Shown here one piece after another: positions 33,042 to 42,014 of a stretch of DNA of 42,245 nucleotides. A model generated the notes under the pieces. The model had not been told where the DNA came from and did not search any database. It saw only the letters and a program-made list of their open reading frames with translations. The position numbers were made by a program, and so were the translations under genes. The number at the start of each line of letters is the position of its first letter. Position 1 is the first letter of the stretch. Source of the stretch: Paludibacteraceae bacterium (lineage in GTDB: Bacteria; Bacteroidota; Bacteroidia; Bacteroidales; Paludibacteraceae); NCBI GenBank assembly GCA_017439235.1, contig JAFSJN010000006.1, positions 1 through 42,245 of the forward strand, read 5' to 3'.

Positions 33042-34166
33042 ATGAACCTTTTCGACGTTTACAATCTCTACGACGTTACTCCTGTTCGCGCACAAGGTTG
33101 TCACCTCTGGGACGACAAGAACAAGGAGTACTTGGATCTCTACGGCGGACATGCTGTTATCAGCATCGGCCATTCCCATCCTAAGTACATTGCTGCCATT
33201 ACCGAACAACTAAACAAAATCGGTTTCTACAGCAACAGCGTTACCAATCCCCTGCAACAGGAATTAGCCACCAAATTAGGTGAAATGAGTGGTTATGACG
33301 ACTATTCGCTCTTCTTGGTTAACTCCGGAGCCGAAGCCAATGAGAACGCCTTAAAACTGGCCTCTTTCCACACCGGCCGCAATCGTGTAATAGCTTTCCA
33401 CAAGAGTTTTCACGGTCGCACTTCGGGTGCCGTAGCCGTAACGGATAATCCGTCTATCGGCTCGCCCTACAACCGCGGTCATAAGGTGACCTTTGTGGAT
33501 ATGGGCGACCTGGACCTGATAGAGAAAGAATTGGCTAAACGCAGTGTGGCTGCTGTCATTATAGAAGGTATTCAGGGCTGCGGAGGCGTACATATTCCTA
33601 CCGACGATTTCATGCGTTCGCTGCAACGCCTCTGCCATACATATGGTACGATGCTCATCGTGGACGAGGTGCAAAGCGGTTATGGACGTACAGGTAAGTT
33701 CTTTGCCCATCAATGGGCAGGCATCAAAGCCGACTTGGTAACGATGGGTAAGGGCATAGCTAACGGCTTCCCCTGCGCCGGCGTATTAATCTCGCCTGAG
33801 ATAGAAGCTGTAAAGGGTCGTCTGGGTACTACTTTTGGCGGTAATTACCTGGCTATGGCTGCGGCTATCAGTACGCTGGACGTGATGAAGGAAGAACGAT
33901 TGATAGATAATGCTCGTCGCGTAGGTGATTGGCTCAAAGAGCATATCCCCTCTTCGCCACGTATTAAGACGGTGCGTGGTCGCGGACTGATGATAGGTAT
34001 CGAATTCCGTGAGCCCGTTGCTCCTATCCGCAAAAAACTGCTTTACGATAAACGTATCTTCACCGGCGTGGCCGGCATGAATATCATCCGTCTGCTGCCG
34101 CCTTTGTGCCTGAGTCAGGATGAGGCAGTACACTTCGTATCTGAGTTCCGTCAAGTAATCCAATAA
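33042..34166 (+). CDS. argD: Acylornithine aminotransferase
   Basis: 374 aa, class III PLP aminotransferase. Motifs: NSGAEANENALKLA, FHKSFHGRTSGAVA, IVDEVQSGYGRTGKFFAHQ and PLP lysine K237 in VTMGKGIANGFP. It turns N-acylglutamate semialdehyde into N-acylornithine. The leader between the heptamer array and the ATG has no SD. argF' begins 4 nt after its stop. Confidence 0.95.
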   Translation: MNLFDVYNLYDVTPVRAQGCHLWDDKNKEYLDLYGGHAVISIGHSHPKYIAAITEQLNKIGFYSNSVTNPLQQELATKLGEMSGYDDYSLFLVNSGAEANENALKLASFHTGRNRVIAFHKSFHGRTSGAVAVTDNPSIGSPYNRGHKVTFVDMGDLDLIEKELAKRSVAAVIIEGIQGCGGVHIPTDDFMRSLQRLCHTYGTMLIVDEVQSGYGRTGKFFAHQWAGIKADLVTMGKGIANGFPCAGVLISPEIEAVKGRLGTTFGGNYLAMAAAISTLDVMKEERLIDNARRVGDWLKEHIPSSPRIKTVRGRGLMIGIEFREPVAPIRKKLLYDKRIFTGVAGMNIIRLLPPLCLSQDEAVHFVSEFRQVIQ

Positions 34167-34170
34167 GGCT

Positions 34171-35160
34171 ATGCGCAGTTTCTTTCACGTCTCGGACATA
34201 GGTGACCTGAATGCGGCTTTGGCTGAGGCCCGCGAGGTGAAACGTACACCCTATCAGTGGCATCACTTGGGCGAACACCGCACTATTATGCTGGTGTTCT
34301 TCAACTCGTCGTTGCGTACGCGCCTGAGTTCGCAAAAAGCAGCCCTTAACTTAGGGATGTCGCCTATTGTGCTCAACATAGGTCAGGACAGTTGGAAACT
34401 GGAGACCGAACTGGGCGTAGTTATGGATGGCGATAAGTCGGAACACCTGCGTGAGGCCATCCCGGTTATGGCTTCGTACTGCGACATCATCGGTGTGCGT
34501 TCCTTTGCCGGATTGACCGACCGCGAGTTCGATTATAGCGAGACTATCCTGCGTCAGTTTGTAGAGTATGCCGGCAAACCCGTTATATCGTTGGAGTCTG
34601 CTACGGTGCATCCTTGTCAGGCTTTTGCCGACCTCATCACTATCGATGAGTATTGGCGTGCAGACCAGGCACAAGGACTTAACATAGGGCGTCGTCCTAA
34701 GGTCGTGCTGACCTGGGCTCCCCATCCGCGTGCCCTGCCGCAGGCTGTGCCCAACTCATTTGCCGAATGGATGAATGCCGCGGATGTCGACTTGGTGATT
34801 ACGCATCCGGAGGGCTACGAACTCGACCCGCTCTTTGTCGGCAAAGCACAGGTGGAGTATGACCAGATGAAAGCCCTGCAGGATGCTGACTTTGTATATG
34901 CTAAGAACTGGTCCTGCCCGGGCGTGACTTGCCCTCAGGACTACGGTAAGATACTGAGTAAGGATACGTCATGGACTATCGATGATTGGCACATGGCGGT
35001 TACTAACAATGCCCGCTTTATGCATTGTCTGCCCGTGCGCCGTAATATGATTGTCTCGGATTCGGTAATCGATTCGCCCCGCAGTATAGTTATCCCGGAA
35101 GCCGCCAACCGCGTAGTGTCGGCACAGGTGGTGATGAAACGAATGTTGGAAAGTTTATAA
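34171..35160 (+). CDS. argF': N-succinylornithine (or N-acetylornithine) carbamoyltransferase
   Basis: 329 aa, the Bacteroides ArgF' type, not ordinary OTCase. Carbamoyl-phosphate site NSSLRTRLSSQ at 45-55, then WKLETELGVVMDGDK, HPCQAFADL, TWAPHPRALPQAVPNSFAEWMN and HCLPVRRNMIVSD. Residue 90, in DGDKSEHL, is Ser. Family knowledge: B. fragilis enzyme, specific for succinylornithine, has Pro90, and the acetyl-specific Xanthomonas enzyme has Glu at this site, where exchange to Ser, Pro or Val favours succinyl. Ser90 therefore suggests a succinyl substrate (inference). Confidence 0.94.
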   Translation: MRSFFHVSDIGDLNAALAEAREVKRTPYQWHHLGEHRTIMLVFFNSSLRTRLSSQKAALNLGMSPIVLNIGQDSWKLETELGVVMDGDKSEHLREAIPVMASYCDIIGVRSFAGLTDREFDYSETILRQFVEYAGKPVISLESATVHPCQAFADLITIDEYWRADQAQGLNIGRRPKVVLTWAPHPRALPQAVPNSFAEWMNAADVDLVITHPEGYELDPLFVGKAQVEYDQMKALQDADFVYAKNWSCPGVTCPQDYGKILSKDTSWTIDDWHMAVTNNARFMHCLPVRRNMIVSDSVIDSPRSIVIPEAANRVVSAQVVMKRMLESL

Positions 35161-35163
35161 TTT

Positions 35164-35940
35164 ATGATGACGGTAGTAAAAGTTGGAGGAGCAGTTGTAG
35201 AGAACGCCACTTCGCTGGCGCAACTCTTAGATGCTTTTATAGCCTTACCCGGACCGAAAGTGTTGGTGCACGGCGGTGGGCGTATGGCTACATCGTTAGC
35301 TGCGCGTCTGGGATTGAAGACTACGATGATAGACGGACGCCGTGTCACCGATGCTGAGATGTTGGAAGTGGTGACAATGACCTACGGAGGACTTATCAAT
35401 AAACGTATCGTAGCCGCTCTCCAGGCTCGCGACGTCAACGCCATAGGCCTGACGGGTGCTGATATGAATATCCTGCTTGCCAACCGTCGTCCGCCGCGTG
35501 ACGGCATCGACTACGGTTTTGTGGGCGACATTACGGCAACCGATGCTCGCGCCCTGCAGCAACTCTTGCAGCAAGGGTACACACCTGTCATCGCCCCTTT
35601 GACCCATGATGGTCAAGGTTCGCTCCTCAATACCAATGCCGACACGATAGCTACCGAAGTGGCTTGTGCTCTGGCGCAAGATGATAAAGCCGTGCGTCTT
35701 ATCTTCTGCTTCGAGCACGCCGGCGTACTCAGTGACCCCAATAATGAGCAGAGTGTTATTGAGCGTATCACTCCCGACAGTTACCGCCAACTCCGTGCCA
35801 ACGGTATCGTTTCCGGGGGTATGCTACCTAAGATAGATAATGCTTTTGCAGCCTTGCATAGAGGCGTCGGAGAGGTCATTATTACCTCACCCGACCATCT
35901 GAATGCAGGCACCGTCTTCTCTATTGCTGAAGCCCTATGA
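35164..35940 (+). CDS. argB: N-acylglutamate kinase
   Basis: 258 aa, amino acid kinase fold. Motifs: VVKVGGAVV, KVLVHGGGRMA, GLTGADMNILLA, LLNTNADTIATEVA and IVSGGMLPKIDNAFAAL. It phosphorylates the acylglutamate made by the GNAT domain. Met1 or Met2 may be the start (ATGATG). Its length lacks the N-terminal helix that binds arginine in feedback-sensitive kinases, so feedback may act elsewhere. Overlaps argE by 4 nt. Confidence 0.95.
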   Translation: MMTVVKVGGAVVENATSLAQLLDAFIALPGPKVLVHGGGRMATSLAARLGLKTTMIDGRRVTDAEMLEVVTMTYGGLINKRIVAALQARDVNAIGLTGADMNILLANRRPPRDGIDYGFVGDITATDARALQQLLQQGYTPVIAPLTHDGQGSLLNTNADTIATEVACALAQDDKAVRLIFCFEHAGVLSDPNNEQSVIERITPDSYRQLRANGIVSGGMLPKIDNAFAALHRGVGEVIITSPDHLNAGTVFSIAEAL

Positions 35941-36980
35941 TCGAATTGCTGTCCTCCCTCATACGTATCCCATCTTTCTCGCGCGATGAACGTGAGGCCT
36001 GCGATTGTCTGGAGCTGTGGATGCACGCTCATGGTCTGACGCCGTGGCGCAAGGGTAATAACCTATGGATAGAGAACCGTCCTGCTGAACCCGGACTACC
36101 GACTATCCTCCTCAATGCCCACATCGACACGGTGCGTCCTGCCGCCTCGTATACACGCGACCCCTTTGCTCCTGCTATCGAAGGTGACCGTCTCTATGGG
36201 CTGGGTAGCAACGATGACGGAGGTAGTCTGGTCACGTTGTTGCAGACCTATATACAGAGGTACCATCAAGTGCCTTATCGCCTTATCTTCTCTGCTACGG
36301 CCGAAGAAGAAGTGTGCGGACAGGGTGGGCTGGACTTGGTAAAAGATGATTGGGGACAAGTCGACTTAGGCATTATCGGTGAACCGACGCGACTGCAGAT
36401 AGCGGTTGCGGAACGCGGACTGCTGGTCTTAGATTGCACCGCCCACGGAGTGAGCGGCCATGCGGCACGCAACGAGGGTGTCAATGCCCTCTACAAGGCG
36501 ATAGACGATATCAACTGGTTCCGCACCTATCGTTTCCCTAAGGTATCCGAATACTTGGGCGAGGTGAAGATGTCGGTGACGATGATTGATGCCGGCACGC
36601 AACATAATGTGGTGCCCGACACCTGTCATTTTGTCGTTGACGTGCGCAGCAACGGCTGTTATACCAATGCTAAGTTGGTGGACCTCATCAGCTCGCAAGT
36701 GTCCTGTGATGTGCAGCCCCGTTCGACACGCCTGAATGCTTCGCATATCGAAGCTTCGCATCCTATCGTACAGTGGGCTAAAAAGGAAGGCATCACACTC
36801 TTTGGCTCGCCTACTACCAGCAACCAAACCTTACTCACTTTCCCCACCATCAAAGTGGGACCCGGTGACTCGGCACGTTCGCACTCCGCAGACGAATATA
36901 TCTACCTGAGTGAGATAGACGATGCCGTGCGCTTTTATACACATTTATTAGACGCATTAACAACTATTTACACCATATGA
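35937..36980 (+). CDS. argE: N-acylornithine/acylcitrulline deacylase, M20 family
   Basis: 347 aa. Metal ligands visible in NAHIDTVRP (His, Asp), GSNDDGGSL (bridging Asp), SATAEEEVCG (catalytic Glu pair), GEPT and SHSADEYIYLSE (His). Since ArgF' acts on the acylated ornithine, the substrate here is probably N-acylcitrulline (inference). The position between argB and argH, with 4-nt overlaps at both ends, ties it to this pathway rather than to general peptide breakdown. Confidence 0.9.
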   Translation: MIELLSSLIRIPSFSRDEREACDCLELWMHAHGLTPWRKGNNLWIENRPAEPGLPTILLNAHIDTVRPAASYTRDPFAPAIEGDRLYGLGSNDDGGSLVTLLQTYIQRYHQVPYRLIFSATAEEEVCGQGGLDLVKDDWGQVDLGIIGEPTRLQIAVAERGLLVLDCTAHGVSGHAARNEGVNALYKAIDDINWFRTYRFPKVSEYLGEVKMSVTMIDAGTQHNVVPDTCHFVVDVRSNGCYTNAKLVDLISSQVSCDVQPRSTRLNASHIEASHPIVQWAKKEGITLFGSPTTSNQTLLTFPTIKVGPGDSARSHSADEYIYLSEIDDAVRFYTHLLDALTTIYTI

Positions 36981-38314
36981 AACTCTGGGACAAAGGCTAT
37001 ACTATCGACCAAGCTGTAGAGACCTTTACCGTAGGTCGTGACCGCGAACTTGACTTGTTCCTGGCGCCGTACGATGTGCTGGGCACTATAGCGCATACGA
37101 TGATGCTGCAGCAGGTCGGTCTACTCTCGCGCGAAGACTTAGATGCTCTCGTGCCCGCGTTGCGCGAAATATATAAGGACTGCCTGAATGGCTCTTTTGT
37201 CATCGAAGAGGATATAGAAGATGTCCATTCTCAAGTAGAGTTGCTCCTCACGCGCCGGTTGGGTGACGTAGGTAAGAAAGTGCATACCGGCCGTTCACGT
37301 AATGACCAGGTATTGGTGGACCTCAAACTCTTCACCCGTGATGCTATCGAACGAACGGTAGGCAAGATACAGACCCTCTTTACTGCCTTGCAACGCCGTT
37401 CGGAACAGACCCGCGACATTCTTATGCCCGGTTATACGCACCTGCAAGTGGCTATGCCTTCGTCCTTCGGGTTGTGGTTCGGCGCTTATGCCGAAGCACT
37501 CACCGACGATATACGCCAGTTGGCGGCGGCTTACGACATAGCTAATCTCAATCCATTAGGTTCCGCAGCAGGTTATGGTTCATCGGCACCGCTCAATCGT
37601 ACAATGACCACGCAATTGTTGGGCTTTGCGGACCTCAACTATAATGTCGTCTATGCTCAGATGACGCGTGGCAAGTTGGAGCGCGTTGTGGCAGCCGCCT
37701 ATGCTTCCGTGGCAGAGACGCTCTCGCGCCTGGCTATGGACTGCTGTCTGTTCAACTCCCAGAACTTCGGTTTCGTACATCTTCCGGATGCACTGACGAC
37801 AGGGTCCAGTATAATGCCGCATAAGAAAAACCCGGACGTCTTTGAACTGCTCCGCGCACGGTGTAATCGCTTGACGGCCTTGCCCGATCAGATACGTCAC
37901 ATGACGACCAATCTGCCGGTAGGTTATTTCCGCGATTTGCAACTGCTCAAAGAACTCTACCTGCCGCTCTTTGCCGAGTTGGACGAGTGCGTAGATATGA
38001 TGACCTACGCTATCGAAAATATGCAAGTGGAGCACGATTTGATGGACAAGGCTATCTATCAACCGGCCTTCTCTGTGGAGCGGGTCAATGAACTGGTAGC
38101 GGACGGAGTGCCTTTCCGTGATGCCTATCGTCAGGTGGCCGATGAGATAACTAAAGGTACCTTCCGGTTCGAGGGCACACTGCATCACACCCACGAAGGC
38201 TCCATAGGTAATCTGTGTAACGAGGCGATAAAGAAGCGTATGCAGCAACTTGTAGACGCTTTTCCTTTCACCTCCGTCCATCAAGCTATCGACACACTAA
38301 TCTCTCAACACTAA
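36977..38314 (+). CDS. argH: Argininosuccinate lyase
   Basis: 445 aa, fumarase/aspartase superfamily. HSQVELLLTRRLGDVGKKVHTGRSRNDQV and the signature GSSIMPHKKNPDVFELLR are present. Splits argininosuccinate to arginine and fumarate, the last step. Its final residues ISQH and stop come from a heptamer array. Confidence 0.96.
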   Translation: MKLWDKGYTIDQAVETFTVGRDRELDLFLAPYDVLGTIAHTMMLQQVGLLSREDLDALVPALREIYKDCLNGSFVIEEDIEDVHSQVELLLTRRLGDVGKKVHTGRSRNDQVLVDLKLFTRDAIERTVGKIQTLFTALQRRSEQTRDILMPGYTHLQVAMPSSFGLWFGAYAEALTDDIRQLAAAYDIANLNPLGSAAGYGSSAPLNRTMTTQLLGFADLNYNVVYAQMTRGKLERVVAAAYASVAETLSRLAMDCCLFNSQNFGFVHLPDALTTGSSIMPHKKNPDVFELLRARCNRLTALPDQIRHMTTNLPVGYFRDLQLLKELYLPLFAELDECVDMMTYAIENMQVEHDLMDKAIYQPAFSVERVNELVADGVPFRDAYRQVADEITKGTFRFEGTLHHTHEGSIGNLCNEAIKKRMQQLVDAFPFTSVHQAIDTLISQH

Positions 38315-38333
38315 ACACTAAACTCTAAACTCT
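38299..38333. repeat. Heptamer tandem repeat between argH and lysC, 5 units
   Basis: Units aatctct, caacact, aaacact, aaactct, aaactct. Contains the argH stop (38312-38314) and fills most of the gap. Confidence 0.9.
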
Positions 38334-38339
38334 CATCGC

Positions 38340-39620
38340 ATGCTCATCATTAAATTCGGCGGCACCAGTGTAGGTTCAGCCGCTCGTATGAAAAACGTTG
38401 CTCAACTGATCAAGGCTCCCCATAAGGACGTCATCGTGGTCCTATCGGCTATGTCCGGCACGACAAATGCGCTCCTGCAGTTAGCGGATTATCTGCGCAT
38501 AGGCAATACGAAAGCGGCTAATGAATTGCTCGATACGCTGGAGCAAAAGTACCGCACCGAGTGTGCCGATTTGGGTATCGACTTTGTCGTCGAGTCGTTC
38601 TTTATGGACATGCGCCGCCGGTGTGCAGAATCCTATACGCCGCAAACGGAGAAGGATATCGTAGCTAACGGCGAACTGATGTCGACGACGATGATGAGCA
38701 TCTATATGCAGGTGCCCCTGCTACCGTCACTCGATTATATGCGTATTGATGCAGACGGCGAACCGGATATGTCGACTACATTGTCGTTGCTTAAACCTAT
38801 GATAGAGAAGATGCATACGCCCTGTATGATTACTCAAGGCTTTATTTGCCGCAATCACACCGGTGCTATTGACAACCTCAAGCGTGGCGGGTCCGACTAT
38901 TCGGCGTCTATCATAGGCGGTCTGCTGGGGGCGGAAGAGATACAGATTTGGACCGACATTGACGGAATGCACAACAACGATCCCCGTTACGTGCCCAATA
39001 CACGTCCTGTACCGCAACTCTCCTTTGCCGAGGCGGCCGAGTTAGCCTACTTTGGTGCGAAGATTCTGCACCCGACCTGTATCTTGCCGGCTAAACTGCA
39101 TAATGTCCCTGTGCGCCTGCTCAATACGATGGATCCTGCAGCTCCGGGTACCCTCATCAATAATGACTATAAGAAAGGACGCATCGAAGCTATCGCCGCA
39201 AAAGATGGTATAGCTGCTATTCGTGTGCATTCTGACAGAATGTTGCTGGCCTATGGTTTCCTCTCGCGTATATTTGCTATCTTCGAGAAATACAAGACGC
39301 CTATCGACCTGATTACCACCTCCGAGGTGGCGGTGTCGATGTCGGTGGATAATTTGACACACATAGGCGAGATACTGCCTGAACTCAAGGCTTTAGGTAC
39401 TGTCTCACTGGAGACCAATCTCAGTATTATCTCTGTGGTGGGCGATTTGCAAAGCAATAACCTCGGTTTTGAGGCCGTGGTGGTGAATGCCTTGCGTGAT
39501 ATCCCTGTTCGCATGATTAGTTATGGCGGTTCGGATCACAATATCTCCATTCTCGTTCGAACGGAAGACAAAGTGCGCGCCCTCCAATCCCTCAGCAATG
39601 CCATCTTCTCTAATCTCTAA
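38340..39620 (+). CDS. lysC: Aspartate kinase
   Basis: 426 aa, monofunctional. KFGGTSVGSAARM at the start, GELMSTTMMS, GFICRNHTGAIDNLKRGGSDYSAS and WTDIDGMHNNDPRYV are kinase motifs. Two ACT domains occupy the C-terminus from about 285, which normally give feedback control. Starts the aspartate branch toward diaminopimelate and lysine. The last two residues and stop (NL) lie in a heptamer repeat. Confidence 0.94.
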   Translation: MLIIKFGGTSVGSAARMKNVAQLIKAPHKDVIVVLSAMSGTTNALLQLADYLRIGNTKAANELLDTLEQKYRTECADLGIDFVVESFFMDMRRRCAESYTPQTEKDIVANGELMSTTMMSIYMQVPLLPSLDYMRIDADGEPDMSTTLSLLKPMIEKMHTPCMITQGFICRNHTGAIDNLKRGGSDYSASIIGGLLGAEEIQIWTDIDGMHNNDPRYVPNTRPVPQLSFAEAAELAYFGAKILHPTCILPAKLHNVPVRLLNTMDPAAPGTLINNDYKKGRIEAIAAKDGIAAIRVHSDRMLLAYGFLSRIFAIFEKYKTPIDLITTSEVAVSMSVDNLTHIGEILPELKALGTVSLETNLSIISVVGDLQSNNLGFEAVVVNALRDIPVRMISYGGSDHNISILVRTEDKVRALQSLSNAIFSNL

Positions 39621-39639
39621 ACTCTAAACTCTCAACAAT
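39612..39639. repeat. Heptamer tandem repeat between lysC and lysA, 4 units
   Basis: Units aatctct, aaactct, aaactct, caacaat, running from the last lysC codon into the lysA start codon. Confidence 0.85.
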
Positions 39640-40810
39640 GATCACCGGTTCTTTTCCTATAGAAGCTTTATCCGCGTACGAGACGCCATTTTACTATTAC
39701 GATATGTCGGTGCTCCGTTCTACGCTTCGTGAGGTGACCTCGCAGATGCAGATATTTGACAATGCCGTTGTGCATTATGCCGTTAAGGCCTGTGCCGCTC
39801 CTGAGATTCTTCGCGAGATAGCTAAGGCCGGTTTAGGGGCAGACTGCGTTTCGGGAGGAGAGATAGAAGCGGCTATTGCGGCCGGTATACCGGCTTCGCG
39901 TATCGTCTTTGCCGGGGTGGCTAAGACCGATAAGGAGATACGTTATGCCTTGCAGCAAGGTATTTTCTGCTTCAATGTAGAGTCGCAAGCCGAGGTTGAA
40001 GTGATTGACCAACTGGCTGCCGAGGCAGGTGTCGTAGCTTCGGTGTGCTTGCGTATCAATCCTGAAGTGGATGCCCATACGCATGCTAAGATTACTACGG
40101 GCATGGCGGAGAATAAGTTCGGCATCCGTATGCAGGACTTGGAAGAGGCTGTGAGAGATTGTACACGCCGCCAACACATTCGTTTCTTAGGACTACATTG
40201 CCACATTGGTTCGCAGATTACCGACATACAGGTCTTTACTGTTTTGGCCGAACGTCTCAACACCCTGGTGGCACGCGTAGAAGCTCTCGGCGTACCGGTG
40301 GAGCATATCAATGTAGGGGGAGGATTGGGTATACTCTATGAACATCCTAACCACTTCCCGATACCTGATTTCCAATCCTATTTTGCTACCTTTGCCCGTT
40401 CGCTGCAGCGTAGAGTGGGGCAGACAGTGCATTTTGAACTCGGACGCTCTATTGTAGCGCAGTGTGGTAATCTGATGACGCGCTGCCTGTATGTCAAACA
40501 GGGCACACAAAAACGCTTTGCTATCGTGGATGCCGGCATGACCGATTTGATACGCCCTGCCCTGTACGGAGCTTTTCATCGTGTGGAGAACCTCTCCTGT
40601 CCTGATGCGCCGGAACAGGTGTACGATATTGTAGGTCCTATCTGCGAGTCATCGGATGTCTTCGTCGAAGGCTATTCGATAGCGCAGGTGCATAGGGGCG
40701 ACCTGCTCGTGATGCGTTCTGCCGGAGCGTATGGCGAAGTGATGGCCAGCCGCTACAACCTCCGCCGCCTACCGGGACATATTACCTCGGATGATATCTT
40801 AACCGCCTAA
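39638..40810 (+). CDS. lysA: Diaminopimelate decarboxylase
   Basis: 390 aa, fold III PLP decarboxylase. PLP lysine K50 in HYAVKACAAPEIL, GADCVSGGEIEAAI, GLHCHIGSQI, HINVGGGLGILYE, ELGRSIVAQCG and the active-site PICESSDVF. It makes lysine from meso-diaminopimelate and belongs with lysC. dapA, dapB and the other steps are absent from the window. Its stop overlaps the next start (TAATGATG). Confidence 0.94.
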   Translation: MITGSFPIEALSAYETPFYYYDMSVLRSTLREVTSQMQIFDNAVVHYAVKACAAPEILREIAKAGLGADCVSGGEIEAAIAAGIPASRIVFAGVAKTDKEIRYALQQGIFCFNVESQAEVEVIDQLAAEAGVVASVCLRINPEVDAHTHAKITTGMAENKFGIRMQDLEEAVRDCTRRQHIRFLGLHCHIGSQITDIQVFTVLAERLNTLVARVEALGVPVEHINVGGGLGILYEHPNHFPIPDFQSYFATFARSLQRRVGQTVHFELGRSIVAQCGNLMTRCLYVKQGTQKRFAIVDAGMTDLIRPALYGAFHRVENLSCPDAPEQVYDIVGPICESSDVFVEGYSIAQVHRGDLLVMRSAGAYGEVMASRYNLRRLPGHITSDDILTA

Positions 40811-42012
40811 TGATGAGACGCGTCCTAATCATAGTAACCTTAATCTTCGCCAGCCTGTCGGCGTGGCCCTGTACGTCGGCTATTATCAGCGGGCGATGGA
40901 CGGCGGACGGCAGACCGCTGATGTTCAAGCATCGCGATACCGACTGCTTGGACAATCGTTTGCAGTATCTCCGCGGGCCTCGATTTGATATGGTGGGATT
41001 GGTTAACGCTACCGATACCGGCAGTTGTGTATGGGCGGGAGCGAATACAGCCGGCCTGTGCATCATGAATACGGCCTCCTATTGCTTGCGTACAGAGCAG
41101 GTCACCTGTGACTATGAACGCGAGGGGTGGCTGATGTATCTTGCCTTAGGGCATTGTGCTTCACTCACGGATTTCGAACACCTCTTGGACAGCCTCTTGC
41201 GGCCGGATAGCATAGGACATGTAGCGCCCTTATGTGTCGAGGCCAACTTCGGCCTTATCGATGCACAGGGTGGGGCGGCCTATTATGAGGTCAGTGACTA
41301 TAGGTGGACGAAGTTCGATGTCGCTTCTTCTCAGCCCGGATACCGTATACAAACCAACTGGTCGGAGTCCGGACGAGCCCAAGACGCGCAAGGCCTCGAA
41401 CGCCAACAGACCGCAGAGGCTATCTGGGCAGCCAATGAAGGATTGTTATGGACGCCCGCCGACTTAGTCAATCGTTTCTCTCGTTCGTATCGTCATGCAT
41501 TACTGAATGTCGACTACACGGCGGCTAATGCGCCGGAGTTTGTGCCCGACCAGGATTTTATTCCTCGCCGCATCACTTCGGCAGTCATCGTGTTCCAAGG
41601 GGTGTCGCCTGACGAGAATCCTGCTCATACGCTCTTGTGGACCACCTTGGGCTATCCGGCTTGTGCTGTGACGGTACCGGTGACGGTCAGTCCTAATATC
41701 CCCTCTTTCCTGTCCGATGCCGGCGATACGCATGCTCCAATGTGCGACAGGGCTATGCAACTCAAACGCCGTTACTGCTTCCCGTTGACTTTATCCAACG
41801 GACAACGCTACTTGCACCTATCGGCCGTCCTGCGCGGCTCGGATTCGGTGCCCGCCTTAATGCCTCAAATTATCCGCATGGATAGTGCCATCGTGCAGGA
41901 GTTTGCTCCGCTGATGGAAAACTATCGTCGCGGAGAGAGGGATACCGCCTTTTATGAACAATACCAAGTGCTGACCGCCTCATGGTGGCAGCGCTACACA
42001 AATAATACCTGA
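40810..42012 (+). CDS. Exported C45-like Ntn hydrolase
   Basis: 400 aa. Hydrophobic leader 5-18 followed by Cys21 in WPCTSAIISG, the arrangement of the C45 / acyl-CoA:6-aminopenicillanate acyltransferase-like group, where the Cys becomes the N-terminal nucleophile after cleavage. KHRDTDCLDNR, SCVWAGANTAGLCIMNTA and EANFGLIDAQGGAAYYEVS match the family pattern. Probably cleaves an amide bond in the periplasm; substrate unknown. Translationally coupled to lysA (one-base overlap) and followed 2 nt later by an M20 peptidase. Confidence 0.75.
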   Translation: MMRRVLIIVTLIFASLSAWPCTSAIISGRWTADGRPLMFKHRDTDCLDNRLQYLRGPRFDMVGLVNATDTGSCVWAGANTAGLCIMNTASYCLRTEQVTCDYEREGWLMYLALGHCASLTDFEHLLDSLLRPDSIGHVAPLCVEANFGLIDAQGGAAYYEVSDYRWTKFDVASSQPGYRIQTNWSESGRAQDAQGLERQQTAEAIWAANEGLLWTPADLVNRFSRSYRHALLNVDYTAANAPEFVPDQDFIPRRITSAVIVFQGVSPDENPAHTLLWTTLGYPACAVTVPVTVSPNIPSFLSDAGDTHAPMCDRAMQLKRRYCFPLTLSNGQRYLHLSAVLRGSDSVPALMPQIIRMDSAIVQEFAPLMENYRRGERDTAFYEQYQVLTASWWQRYTNNT

Positions 42013-42014
42013 CC

